DNA of 64,000 nucleotides. Source: Calliopum simillimum (lineage: Eukaryota > Arthropoda > Insecta > Diptera > Lauxaniidae). The notes under the pieces are model-generated. The model was not told where the DNA came from, did no database searches, and was given only the letters and a program-made list of their open reading frames with translations. Both the position numbers and the translations under genes were made by a program. This document shows positions 1 through 15,100 of the stretch, one piece after another. The stretch lies in contig OX638369.1 of the NCBI GenBank assembly GCA_951812925.1, forward strand, positions 14,165,329 through 14,229,328. The letters run 5' to 3'. Within the stretch, counting starts at the first letter, position 1; the number at the start of each line of letters is the position of its first letter.

Positions 1-129
1 ATTCTGGACGGCAGCCTGCATATGGATCACCAATATATTCGGCGATACACGTACAGACACCATTATTGCATAAGGCATTGGTGCCACAAGGAGATGGAAC
101 ACAGGGATCATCGGCAACAGGTGGTGGTA
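1..129 (-). CDS. dpy: dpy exon 64: repeat unit 9, module a' (3), 3'-partial
   Basis: The first EGF of a type-3 module with the short loop NNGVCTC and GDPYAGCRPE at the window edge. It starts at a TTTTAG acceptor (130) and the frame stays open to base 1, so the gene continues to the left. Confidence 0.85.
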
Positions 130-3100
130 CTAAAAGGAACATAAAAAATAAAGACTTTTTCAAATCAACACCACGCTTTCAGTTAACTTACATGGCGCTG
201 GTAGTGTTGGTTCTCTATAGCAATTTATGAAAGGATCACCAATATAGCCCACGTAGCAGGTACAACTTGGAACATGATTTACAACATGACAAATTGCGTT
301 TAGACCACATGACCCCGGACATGGATCTTGACAGCGTTCGTTAATGCAACTTAAATGTGTAGGACAATCTGAATTCAATACACATTCAGGACGACAATTT
401 GGTGGCGCACCAATATAACGTGGAAGACAAGAGCAGGTTGGTTGCTCATTTACCACGTTACATTGTGCGTATTGTCCACAAGGTGAAGGAACGCATGGAT
501 CACGATAGGGTTCGCGTGCTGGTAACGGTGGTGGTGGTATTGTATAGCAACGCGTGAATGCATCTCCTGTATAACCTGGGCGACATGAGCAAAGCGGGCT
601 ATGATTGAGAACACGGCAGTCGGCATTGGTACCGCAAGTATTTGGGCAAGGATCTTTACATTTTCTATTGATGCAAGCTGTGTCAAAACTACACTCAGAA
701 CTGTGAGTACATTCGGGACGACATGCCGGAGGGCTACCTTTATATTCAGGTAAACATGAACAGACGGCTTGTTCATTAACTTCGCGACAATTGGAGTTCG
801 GACCGCATGGTGAAGGTACACATGGATTTACATACTCTCTAATTGCTGTGGATGGGGAACGAATACAAATTTCATTACAAATAGTGCAATATTTTAACAA
901 AAGCAGTGCAAACTTATGTAATTAAGTTACTTGAAGCCATTGGCTACTGCACAACGGGATAGTGGTTAGTGAAAAAGCCCTAGAAGAAGCATTGATTTTC
1001 TGAAGTTGCTTTTATAAAGACTAGTTAATAATAAGATATAGGAGCGTATGTCCAGCAGCATGTTGCTGCAACTCGTATGCTATGACTTCTTCAAACGCAA
1101 CACAACTTCTCGGACTAATATTCCCGCTAAGCAGTAGCCCATATTCTCGACCTATTTTAATAAAAATTGCTTACGTTCTTGCTGTATGGCACAAAAGCGG
1201 TATGGATCACCCGAATATCCCTGGAAGCAGCTGCAAACGGGCAAATGATTGACAACAGCACACTGTGCATTTTGTCCACAACTTCCAGGACATGGATCGC
1301 GACATTTTTGATTTTGACACGCCTTATCCGAAGGACAATCAGTATTAAGCACACACTCTGGACGACAGCCTTCATATGGGTTACCATAGTATTCTGGTAG
1401 GCACTGACAAGCACCTGCATTGTTCTGTTGCGTACAAATGGCATTACTACCGCACGGACTTGGCAAGCAGGGATTAATTTGGTCCCGTTCGATAATCGGT
1501 TCGGGATCGCATTGAGTAAATGGATCTCCAATATAACCAGGTATACAAACACAAGACGGCGTATGACTAATGACATAACACTTGGCTGATACACCACAAA
1601 GTCCTGGACACGGGTCCTGACACTTCATATTGATGCAAGCTAAATTGCTGGAACACTCAGAAGAGCTAATGCACTCTGGACGACAATTCGGTGGTGCGCC
1701 AATATATTCCGGCAAACATGAACAGGAAGCTGAACCACTGGCATCAATGCAGATTGCATTGGAACCACATGGAGAGGGTTGGCAAGGTCTAATAGGTTCC
1801 TGCTGTATTGGCGGTGGTGGTAGCCGTTGACAAAGACTGAAAGCATTACCGCTATAGCCTTCGTTGCAGGTACAGAACGGTGCGTGGTTAACAACACGAC
1901 AACGTGCATTTACACCACATGTACCTTGGCATGGATCCTGGCATTTCTGGTTAACACAAGCAAGATTGGGTGGACAATCTGAATTAATCGTGCATTCAGG
2001 ACGACAATTTGGTGGGCTGCCAAAGTAGTTGGGAAGACAAGAGCAAACGGCTTGTTGATTGAGATCTTTGCATTGAGAGTTTGGACCGCATGGTGAAGGT
2101 TGACATGGATAAACAGGAACTGGCAATGGTGCTGGAGTGGAAAAAGAAGAAAAAATTTCTGTCAAACTGTTCGTGAAGTAAGCTTCTCCTAATTTCATAC
2201 TTCTAAATGGTTCACACTGTACAAAGGCATTGCCTGTCATGCTTTCGGGACAGTGACACATCGGTATGTGATTGAAAACATCACATATGGCATTTATACC
2301 ACAAGTGCCAGGACATGGATCAGCGCACTTATTACGTATGCACGCTTGGTGACGTGGACAATCTGTATTGAGTACACACTCCGGGCGACAGCCAATAAAA
2401 GGATCACCTTGATATTCTGGTAAACAGCTACATTGACCATTCTGACAAACGGCGTTGGAGCCACATGGCGATGGATTGCAAGGATCATCAAAAGGTTTCG
2501 CTAAAAATGTTGGTATATTAGAGATAAAAATTTGCAAAGAAATGATGACGACATACGTTGAGGCTCCGGTGGTTTCAGATAACATCTAACAAAGGCATCT
2601 CCAATGTAACCGTTGGGGCAAGTGCAAATCGGTGTATGATTAATCACGTTGCAGTCTGCAGAAAGACCACATGATCCAGGGCAGGGATCGCGACAACGTT
2701 CATTAATGCAGGCTAGACTTGGTGCACAGTCTGAATTGACTGAACATTCTGGACGACAGTTGGGTGGTGAACCTTGATACATTGGCAGACAAGAGCAAGA
2801 TGCTTGTCCACCAGTAGATTGACATTGAGCATTGGCACCACATGGTGAGGGTACGCAGGGGTCTCTATATGGTTCAAGTTGCTGCGGTGGTGGTTGGGGC
2901 GCTAATTGAATATGAGTTAGGTTCATAAGTTCTTTCGAAACAAGTTTTTAGATAATAATATAGGTTTTCTTACGTGGAATGAGATAACATCTGGTGAAGG
3001 CATCACCAGTAAAGCCAGTGATGCAAGCACACAATGGACTATGATTACGTACACGACACTCCGCATTACTACCACAAACACCTGGACATGGATCAACACA

Positions 3101-6100
3101 TTTCTGATTAACACATGCCTTGTCGAAGGCACACTCTGCCGAAATGGTACATTCAGGTCTACATGCAGGAGGACTACCTATATATGTGGGCAGACATGAA
3201 CAAACTGCTTGATTCTGCACCTCCTTGCACTGTGAATTGGGACCACAAGGTGATGGCTGGCAAGGATTTCGTATTTCTGGCACAACTGCGACCTCTGAAT
3301 AATAGACGAAAGTTAATACTTTGCATAACAAATAGTACGCATATTTTGTGCTTACGTTGTATTATGGGACTACAGTATCTATAAGGATCTCCCGTATAAC
3401 TACTATAACACACACAGGATGGTAAATGATTTAACACATGACATTCCGCATATTGTCCGCAAGTGCCGGGACAAGGGTCTTTGCATTTATTTTGCATACA
3501 AGCTCTATTGGCTGGGCAATCCGAGTTAAGTATGCACTCTGGGCGACATCCTTCGTATGGGTTACCAAAGTAGTCCGGTAGACATTGACAAGCACCTGCA
3601 CCATTACGTTCAGTGCACTGAGCATTGCTACCGCATGGACTTGGCTGACAGGGATTAAGCGTCTCTGGTACATCAGCGCGTATAACATCACAGTAACTGA
3701 ATGGGTCACCAATATAGCCGGCAATACAAATGCACATGGGCGTATGGTTGATAACATGGCATTCGGCGTTAGCAGCGCAAATAGAAGCTGCACAAGGATT
3801 TTGACATTTTTGATTAATGCAAGCCATGTTGCTGTTGCATTCCGAATTTGAGACACATTCAGGACGACAATTAGGCGGAGAACCAATAAAGTCTTTTAGG
3901 CAAATACAAGAAGGACTTTGACCATTTGGACGGCATTCTGCGTTAGGGCCACACGGTGAGGGATAGCAGGGATCTTGCAATGCTACATCTTGTGGTGGTT
4001 TTGCTGTAGGGATTATTAAAAAATTATTGTGCTGACACAAACTGAAGAAAAGCCAATAATTACGTATTATGCGTTGGCATGCAACAAATGGATTGCCCTC
4101 GTATTGCGGCAAGCAACGGCAAATCGGATTATGCGAGACCACATTACATTCTGCATTGATAGCACAGCTTCCTGGGCAAGGATCGCGGCATTTTTGTTGC
4201 AAACAGGCGGTGTTTAGTGTACATTCTGCACTTGTAACGCATTCTGGGCGACAGGATGGTGGTGCACCAATGAAATCTGGCAAACATGAGCAAACAGCTT
4301 GTTCGTTTATGACACGGCATTGCGAATTTGGACCACATGGAGAAGGTTGACAAGGATTGCTGACTATTCTTGGTGGTGTTGGTATTGGTACGCACAATGC
4401 AAATGCATTTCCTGTCATACCATCGGGACAGGAGCACATTGGCACATGATTGTAAACTTCACATACGGCATTTGCAGCGCATGTACCAGGGCATGGATTA
4501 ATGCATTTTTGGCGTACACATGCTTTTTCTCTAGAACAGTCAGTATTGAGCACACATTCGGGACGACATCCAATTATTGGATTGCCTTGATATTCTGGCA
4601 GACATTCGCATTGGCCATTGCGACAAATTGTATTTGAACCACAAGGTGAAGGTACACAAGGATCATCGGCAATTTGCGGTGGAGGTGTTGGTGCTGGATG
4701 ACATGATGTGAATGGATCACCGATTAGTCCATCTAAACATTGACATATTGGTGTATGATTGATGACACTGCAACGAGCATCATAACCACAGGCTCCAGGG
4801 CAAGGGTCACGACATTTTTGTGCAATACATGCACGATCGCTTGGGCATTCAGAGTTAATCGTACATTCGGGACGACAATTTGGTGGAACACCAATGTATG
4901 TTGAGAGACAGGTGCACGACGGACTACCGCCAATATCACGACATTCAGCGAATTGTCCGCAAGGTGATGGTACACATGGATTTCTGTAGACATCGCGTGG
5001 AGGTGTAGGTGGTTCGTCTGAAGAAGGAATGGAAATGATTAACTACAGTCTAAGGGGTTTGCTGATTTTTCCGAAATGAAACTTTAATTGAAGGGAAATG
5101 AAGCTCATGATAAGTGTGTAACAAAAGTAAGATTTACTTGTTGCGTGCAGATATTTGTTTATTTTTCTCGCATGTTTGCGTAAAAATTTAGAAACACTCC
5201 TTACAAACAATAAAAAGAAAAAACGTTGGAAAACAGTCTGTTGACTACAAAGGAAGTTTGAAAACAAAGGCACATTTTTTCTGAAAAATATTTGGAAACT
5301 TATTCCAAGAAAAAGTGTTTCATAGCAATGTTGAGTGGGAATTTTGTTTTTTTGTTTTATTTTTTTCAAAAGAAGTTTCATTTCAAATCTGCGCAAGCGG
5401 TGATCTCTTCCAGTACTTACGAGGTATTGGGTAACATCTAGTGAAAGCATCACCAGTAAAACCTACGCTACAACCGCAAATTGGTGCATGATTACGCACA
5501 TGACATACGGCATTTGTACCACAAGCGCCAGGGCAAGGGTCTTGGCATTTTTGATTGACGCAAGCACGATTTAACGGACACTCAGAACTGATGGTACATT
5601 CCGGACGACATGCCGGTGGACTTCCGATATATTCAGGCAAACACGAGCAGACCGCTTGTTCGTTTACCTCACGACATTGCGAATTCGGTCCACATGGAGA
5701 TGGTTGACAGGGATTTACATACTCCCTAATAATAGCTGTAATTTATGAGAAAAATCACCCATTATATTTGAACGGATTCATATTTTTCGATTGCAGAACT
5801 TACGCTTCTCGGGAATTTGACAATATCTATATGGATCACCGACATATTCGGTTAGGCAGTTGCAAGTTGGCAAATGATTTATGGTACTGCACACAGCATT
5901 TAATCCACATACACCCGGACATGGGTCAACACATTTCTGATTTTGACATGCCCTGTTCGATGGGCAATCCGAGCTGAGTACACACTCAGGTCGACAGCCC
6001 TCGTATGGATTACCATAGTATTCCGGAAGGCACTGGCATGATCCTGCATTGTTCACTTGGCGACATATGGCGTTGGCGCCACATGGATTTGGTTGACACG

Positions 6101-9100
6101 GTGTCACTACTTCAGGATCTTGCGCACGTATAGCAAAGCAAGCACTGAACGGATCACCAGTATCATCCGGACGACATATACACATTGCTGTATGACTAAC
6201 TACATGACATTGTGCATTTTGGCCACACAAACCAATACAAGGATCGGCGCACTTTTGATTGATGCAGGCCTTATCGTGACTGCACTCGGAATTTGTTATA
6301 CACTCCGGACGACAATTGGGTGGTGTGCCAATAAATTCTGGTAGGCAAGAACATGATGGTGCATCGCCAATAGCTCGACAAACAGCATTTGGACCACACG
6401 GTGACGGTTGGCAAGGGTTTTTGGGTTCATCGCGTATTGGTTGTTCAACTGGCAAAAAGTAAGAAATTAAGCGACTTTTTAAGAAAATGAGTGCTATCAT
6501 TTTATTTACCTATTGGTTGGCAGCCCACAAATGGGTTGCCTGTCATTCTTGGTGGGCAGGTACAGTATGGTGCATGTCTGACTACGGAACATAAAGCTTT
6601 ATAGCCGCACGCACCAGGGCAAGGGTCAACACATTTTTGGTTTTGACACGCCAAATTGGGTGCACAGTCAAAGTTGCTGGTGCATTCAGGGCGACAAATT
6701 GGTGGAGTGCCAATGTAACCCTCAATGCAAGAGCAGACAGCGCCTTGATTGTACTCGCGACAGCGGCTGTGAGGACCACATGGTGAGGGTTGACACGGGT
6801 TTGTTATAACGGGTTCTAAAAGAAAAGGAACAAGGAAGTCAATTTTTTCTTTGAGGGAGTTTGTTGTTAATTTACTTGGCACTGGATCACATTGTACAAA
6901 CGCGTTGCCAGACAAGCCATCTGGACAACGACACATAGGTATATGATTCAGGACTTCACAGAGCGCACTGTGGCCGCATGTGCCTGGACAGGGATCCACA
7001 CATTTATTACGTATGCATGCCTTTGTGGGCGTACATTCGGTGTTCAGTGTACATTCAGGGCGACAGGCAACATGAGGGTCACCTTGATACTCTGGTATGC
7101 AAATGCATTGCCCGTTGTTGCAAATGGCATTTGACCCACATGGTGAGGGATTACATGGATCGTCTTTCACGGGTGTGACAGCTGATAATAAAAACTTAGA
7201 TTAATTACTAAAAACTAGATAGAGAATGTGTGAAAATTTACGTGGTGGCAAAAGCTGGCAACTTGTAAAAGCATCACCGCCATAACCTTCGGGGCAAACA
7301 CATGTTGGTATGTGATTACGCACGGTACATTGAGCATTGTAGGCACATGAGCCAGGGCAAGGATCGAAACAGCGATTATTGATGCAAGCTAAGCTGGGAG
7401 TACATTCTGCGCTTGTTGTGCACTCAGGACGGCAATTTGGCGGTGCCCCGAAATAGTTTGCTAGACAGCTACATGAGGAGTGACCGTTGATATTGCGACA
7501 CTGAGAGTTGGGACCACAAGGCGATGGTAGGCAAGGATCACGTCGAGGTTCTTGTTGTGCAACCGGTGGTGGTACTAAAGATAAATTATTGATTGATTAA
7601 ACAAAATCGAACTCAATCGCGTATACTCAACTCACGTGGTATTGGGTAACAGCGTGAAAATGGATCACCTGTGTAACCATTGTTACACGAGCAAATTGGC
7701 GCATGATTTCTAACATGGCAGAGCGCATTTTGTCCACAAGATCCCGGACAAGGATCTACACATTTTTGATTGACGCAAGCTTTGTCAAAATTGCACTCAG
7801 AACTAATGGTACATTCAGGTCTACATGCGGGTGGTGCACCCACATAAGTAGGCAGACATGAGCAAACGGCTTGCTCGTTGACCTCTCTACATTGACTATT
7901 TGGACCGCAGGGCGAAGGTTGACATGGATTGACATATTCGCGAATTATTGCTGCAATAAAATAAGGGAATTATACTAGAACTTCTTTCACTTTTTCGAGG
8001 GTCTTACGTTGTTTTTCCTCCACAGCGCAGTAGCGATAAGGATCACCGACGAAACCTACACGGCAGTTACACGTTGGTAAATGATTGTGTACAAAACAGT
8101 CAGCATTTTGTCCACAAGTACCTGGACAAGGATCGCGACATTTTTGATTGACACAAGCTCTATCTGAAGCACAGTCTGAATTCAGAACACATTCCGGACG
8201 ACAACCTTCATATGGATTGCCATTGTACTCCGGTAAGCATTGACAAGAACCCACATTATTTTGCTGACGGCAAGTGGCAAATGCGCCACAAGGACTTGGA
8301 TTGCAAGGATCGATTACTTCAGGTGCTGCTTGACGTATGGGCGTACAACTCACAAATGGATCACCTGTGTAACCGCTATCACAATGACAATGTGATGAAT
8401 GACTTATAACACGACAAAGTGCGTTAGCACCGCAAAGGCCGGGACAGGGATCCGAACATCTGTTGTTACGGCAAATTTGATTGGAAGCACATTCCGAATT
8501 GCTGACACATTCCGGACGACAATTGGGTGGTTGACCAAAGAAATTTTCCAGACAGGAGCACGAAGGAGTTTCACCCACAGGCTTACATTGGCTGTTGGGG
8601 CCACAAGGTGATGGTTGACATGGATTCACAGGAATGGTATCACGAGGCGGTTCAACTAGGTGATGAGTAAGGCTTATGTTATAGCTTATTCTTTAAGTAC
8701 TGTAAATCGAACTTACTTATTCGCTGACATTGCACAAACGGATTACCCGTATAGTGTTGTGGACAAGTGCAGTATGGCACATGATTGACAACGGCACATT
8801 TCGCATAGTGACCACATGTACCTGGGCATGGATCTTGGCATTTTTGATTTTGACACGCTTGATTTGATGGGCAGTCAGAGTTACTGACACATTCAGGGCG
8901 ACACGATGGTGGGCTACCTAAATATGTTGGTAAACATGTGCAGACAGCTTGTGAGTTCACTTCACGACATTGTGAATTGGGACCACATGGTGAGGGTTGA
9001 CATGGATTGCGATAAATATCGGCTAAATTGCCCGGAAAAAAGATTGAGTTAAGTAAAATGGTAATTAGGGTATGAAAAAAAAAGTCATTACTTTGTATTG

Positions 9101-12100
9101 CGCTGCATTGTAGGAAGGCATTTCCAGTCATACGGTCAGCGCAGTGACACATGGGTATATGGTTGTGCACCTCGCATATGGCATTTGCAGCACATGTTCC
9201 CGGACATGGATCGATACATTTCTGTCGTATACAAGCGCGATCGCGTGGACAATCTGTATTTAGCACGCACTCTGGTCTACAGGCAACATAAGGATCTCCT
9301 TGATAATCTGATATGCAGGTACATTGAGCATTACCGGAACAAATGGCATTTGTGCCACAAGGATTTGGATAGCAAGGATCGCGTGGTTCATCACGTATAG
9401 GCGCTAATGGATTGAAAAATTTAAATAAATTTTCGAATTTTGGACTGCGCGGTCGTGCAAATAATACGTATTTTTTTTTGTTTTGTGGTAGTGAAAAAGA
9501 GTTGTAGCAGTTGCTTACGTTTTACTTGCACTACACTTATATTTGGAAACATTTTTCTTACGTGGTGGAGCTGGCATTGGCTGACAACTGGTAAAAGCAT
9601 CACCTACATAACCTAAGGCGCATGAACAGCTTGGTGTATGATTGATGACATTACAGAGAGCATTCAAACCACAAGCTCCGGGACATGGATCACGACATTT
9701 TTCTCTAATACATGCCTGACTGCTGGGACACTCGGCATTAAGGGTACACTCTGGTCTACAATTTGGTGGACTACCAATATAGTTTCGCCGGCAAGAGCAA
9801 GAAGGTGCATTGTTGATATTGCGGCATTCAGCATAGGAACCGCAAGGAGAGGGTACACATGGATCTCGATAGGGTTCGATGTCACGTAATGGTAGAGGAG
9901 CTAAATTAGATATTTGAGTAGAGTTGGACTATTTTAAATATAACACTTGTAGCTTACGTGGTAAGGGATTGCATCGTACGAACGAATCTCCGGTCATACC
10001 ATTTGGACATGAACATAAAGGACTATGATTTCGCACATGACACAAGGCATTTGTACCACATACGCCTGGGCATGGATCGGAACATTTACGATTCATGCAC
10101 GCTTTGTTACTTGCGCATTCAGCGCTTGAGGTACATTCAGGTCTACATGCTGGAGGTATACCCATATAATCTGGTAAACAAGAGCATACAGCCTGCGAAT
10201 TAACCTCCCGACATTGTGAATTGGGACCACATGGTGAGGGTTGACATGGATTGACATATTCATGTACAATGGCTAAATTGAAAAGTTAAAAAGTAAATTA
10301 AATAAAGAAATAAACCAAATATTAAACCGAGTTTTAGTAACTACGAAACAAACTACTTGTTGGTTAACTTAAGAATTTGAAAATATCAATCTTACGTTCG
10401 ACTGGCTTGTTGCAATAGCGATACGGATCACCGATGTAACCAATGTAGCAATTACAATTTGGTAGATGATTTACGACATTGCATTCTGCATTTTGGCCGC
10501 AAGTTCCTGGGCAAGGGTCTACACATTTTTGATTTTGACACGCCTTATTTGATGGACAATCTGAGTTGAGTACACATTCCGGACGACAACCCTCATATGG
10601 ATTGCCTAAATATTCCGATAAACACTGACAGGCGCCGGCGCCATTTCGCTCAATACACACAGCATTTGTGCCACATGGAGATGGCTGGCAAGGGTTAATA
10701 ACTTCGATAGCGGCCAAACGTATAGGTTCACATTGCGTAAACGAATCGCCAGTATAACCAACACTACAGGTACACATTGGTGTATGACTGACTACGCGAC
10801 ACTCAGCATTGTGTCCACAAAGTCCTTGGCAGGGATCTTGACATTTTTGATTAATGCATGCCAAATGCGAGGCGCATTCCGAATTAGCAACACATTCCGG
10901 CTTACAATACGGTGGAGTGCCCACAAATTCCAGTAAGCATGAACACGATGGAGTATCACCATTGGCGCGACACTCTGCATTTGGCCCGCAAGGTGATGGT
11001 CGGCATGGATCCTGCGGAAGTGGATCACGTTGTGGTGGTGGTTCGATTATTTGCTGACAAGCGATAAATGGGCTACCAGTATATCGTGGCAAACAAGTAC
11101 AGTAAGGATTGTGATTAACCACGGTACATTGTGCGTTGCGACCACAAGCACCCACACATGGATCGACACATTTTTGATTAACACACGCAAGATTCGCAGC
11201 GCAATCCTGATTTGCAGTACATTCGGGACGACAAGCGGGTGGACTGCCAATGTATTCGGGCAAGCATGAACAAACTGCCTGCTGATTGACAACACGGCAT
11301 TGCGAATTTGGACCACAAGGTGATGGCTGACAAGGGTTGAGAATTTCCGGTGCTAAAATAAGGACGAATGTGAAAGAAGAACGTACATATCGGAGAAATT
11401 ATGACAAAGAATATTACGTGGTATTTCAACACACTGCAGGAATGCATTTCCGGACATTCCGCTCGGACAAGCGCACATTGGAGTATGGTTGATGACGGTA
11501 CAGATGGCGGTGCTGGCACATGTGCCTGGGCAGGGATCTGCACATTTGTTGCGTATGCATGCACGATCACGTGAACAGTCGGTGTTTGCAAGGCATTCGG
11601 GACGACATTCGCTGTAGGGGTTACCTTGATATTCGGGTATGCAGATACAGATACCGTCGTTGCAGCGCGCATTAGGACCACAAGGCGAAGGATTACAAGG
11701 ATCGTCTTTGACAACAGCTTTTGAGAGAAATTACAAAAATTTTCAGAATGTTTTCTTTTATACTTTACGGGTAAAAGTGTTTCATTTTAAGGGTATGTGT
11801 TTTTATAAAAGCTGGCTTTGGTTTCCATTACAAATTGTGGTTGCGGTTATAAGGGTCAGTTGATATATTTTACTAGAAATAGCCATAAGCTATACTAAAA
11901 AGGCAAGTGAGGTAGTTTTTATACAACTGACTCAAGTTCACGCACTCTGTATTTATGTACTACTTGTATTAAAATCAGCCTATATAAAATCACCCATCAA
12001 ATGCAACACTTTGGAAATAATCTTCAAGTAGCTTACGTTTCGGCGGTGGCGCTGGCTGACAATAACTAAATGGATCACCAGTATAATCAGCAGGACATGT

Positions 12101-15100
12101 ACAGCTTGGCGTATGGTTAATGACATTACATATGGCCCCTAGGCCACATGAACCCGGACAAGGATCACGACACTTTTCATTAATACATGCCACATTACTA
12201 AGACAATCCGAGTTGATATTACATTCGGCGCGACAGTTCGGTGGTACACCTATATAATTCGATAGACAAGAACATGATGGCGAATCGCCAATGCGACGAC
12301 ATTGTGCATTTGGACCACAAGGTGTTGGTACACAAGGATCTCGTATAGGCTCCTGTTGTTTAATAGCGGGTGGTGCAGCTAATTAAAAAAGATTGATTTA
12401 GGGAGAACTTACAAGATAATTACACCAAAGTGCTTACGTGGTATTGGATAACAACGGAAGAAAGCATTGCCGGTATAACCCGGTCGACACGAACATAGCG
12501 GACTATGATTGCGTACGTGACAATTAGCGTCTGTGCCACAAGTGCCCGGGCAAGGATCGGCACACTTTTGATTAATGCATGCTTTATCCGCAGCACATTC
12601 TGTTGATAGCGTACATTCAGGACGACACAACGGTGGACTACCTATATAGGAGGGTAGACAAGAACATACAGCTTGTTCGTTTATTTCACGACATTGCGAA
12701 TTGGGGCCACAGGGCGTTGGTTGGCAGGGATTAACGTATTCTTTAATAGCTGTGGGGAAGCAACAGAAGAAAGATCGTTAAAAATTGAGACTGAACTATT
12801 TTTTTTAAAGCTTACGTTCTCGTTCCGGACTACAGAAGCGATATGGATCACCGCTATACCCAGTGACACATGAACAGCTTGGTACATGGTTTAGCACATT
12901 ACAAATAGCATTCTGGCCACACGTACCGGGGCAGGGATCTCGACATTTCATATTCACACAAGCCAGATTTGAGTTACAATCCGAGCTAAGCACACATTCT
13001 GGACGACAGCCTTCATAAGGATTGCCGAAATAGTTTGGCAGACATTGGCATGCTGCCGCCATATTTTGTTGCGTACATCGTGCATTTGTGCCACATGGAC
13101 TTGGATTGCAAGGGTCAATTTGATCCAGCTGTGGTATGCGTATTTCTACACATTGCACAAATGGATCACCCTCAAAACCTTGTGGACAATAACAACTTGG
13201 TGTGTGTGAAAAGACTCGACAATCAGCTCCACTCCCACAAAGTCCCGGACAGGGATCTTTACATTTTTGATTAATGCAAGCCATATTTGTGGCACACTCG
13301 CTGCTAGTAACACATTCGGGACGACAGTTGGGTGGTGCACCAATATAATTGGGCAAACAAGAACATGAGGGAGTTTCACCTACCTCGCGACATTCCGCGT
13401 AGGGGCCGCAAGGTGATGGTGAGCATGGGTTCCGTGGTGGCTCAATTGGCGCCTCACGTATTGGTTGACAACTGACGAATGGATTACCAGAATATCTTTC
13501 AAGGCAACGACAGAATGGGCTATGATTGGTCACATGGCATTGCGCATTTTGACCACACACACCGGGACATGGGTCAGAGCATTTTTGATTTAGACATGCT
13601 TGATTTAGCGGACACTCCGAGTTCGTTACACACTCTGGGCGACAGAAAGGTGGGCTACCGACATATGACACGATGCAAGAACAAATAGCTTGTTGATTGA
13701 TTTCTCGGCATTGGCTGTTGGGACCGCACGGTGAGGGTTGGCAGGGGTTCGTGGGAACATCGCGTGCTAAAAATGTTGTAGTGAAAGTGAATGGGATTTT
13801 TTTGGTATAGTGTATTATACTGCTTACTTGGCGTTGGCACACATTGCGTGAAGGCATTACCCTGCATACCGTCAGGACAACGACAGATTGGTATGTGATT
13901 CATCACCTCACAGATAGCATTAAACGCACATGTACCTGGGCAAGGATCAATGCATTTATGCCTGACACATGCACGATCTCTGACACAGTCTGTATGTAGC
14001 ACACATTCTGGACGACAGCCAGCATAAGGATCACCATGATATTCAGGTATACAAATACATTGACCATTATTGCATATGGCATTTGAGCCACAAGGTGAAG
14101 GTGTACAGGGATCATCGGGTACAATGACTTCAGCTAAAGCGAAAACAAAAAAGACATTTCAGTTTACATAGTTCGTTGACTTTGTCGCATTGCTTACGTT
14201 GCGGTGGTGGCCGTGGATTGCAAACAATAAATGGATCTCCAATATAACCGAACTGACAAGTGCAAATTGGCGTATGGTTGATGACATTACATTGTGTGTT
14301 GATGCCGCAGGAGCCTGGACAGGGATCGCGGCACTTCTGATTGATACACGCCTGATAACTTGGACATTCAGAATTGATGGAACATTCGGGACGGCATGCT
14401 GGTGGTGTACCCAAATAGTTTGGAAGACAGCTACACGAAGGTGTACCGCGCACATCACGACATTGTGAGTTAGGGCCACAGGGTGAAGGTACACAAGGAT
14501 CAGTTGGTTGTTCATATCTGACAGGTGGTGGTGGGGCTGTATACAACATGGAAGTATTAAGCAACAGTAGTTTAGGGCACATTCTAACACTTACGTGGTA
14601 CAGGCAGACAACGCACAAATGCGTCACCGCTATATCCATTATTACAAGTACAAATAGGACTATGATTTCTAACAGCACATTGAGCGTTGAGTCCACAAAC
14701 GCCCGGACATGGATCAATACATTTGCGATTAACACAAGCGGTGTCAGCACTGCATTCTAAACTGGTAGTACACTCTGGACGACACGAAGGTGGGCTACCG
14801 ACGTATTCCGGCAGACAAGAACAAACAGCTTGACCGGAGTTTTCCCGACAGCGGGAGTTAGGGCCGCATGGAGATGGTTGGCAAGGATTATCGTATTCGC
14901 GCACAGCTATGTAAAATAAATTTTGAATAAGAAAAGTCCTAACATTATTAACTTGAAACCTTACGTTCATCCAATATTATCTGGCAGTTGCGATATGGAT
15001 CACCATTGTATCCTGCAAAACAGTTGCAAGTTGGCAAATGGTTGATCACCTGACATTCAGCATTTTGGCCACAGGTGCCAGGACAAGGATCGAAACATTT

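Noticed and set aside
1152..2585. Single uninterrupted frame across exons 61 and 62
   Set aside because: The 69-bp segment 2132-2200 has a phase-1 donor and acceptor and encodes a non-module stretch (SMKLGEAYF...), so it is an intron without stops. The same applies at 4004-4063, 6816-6875, 9023-9091, 18189-18257 and 36342-36407.
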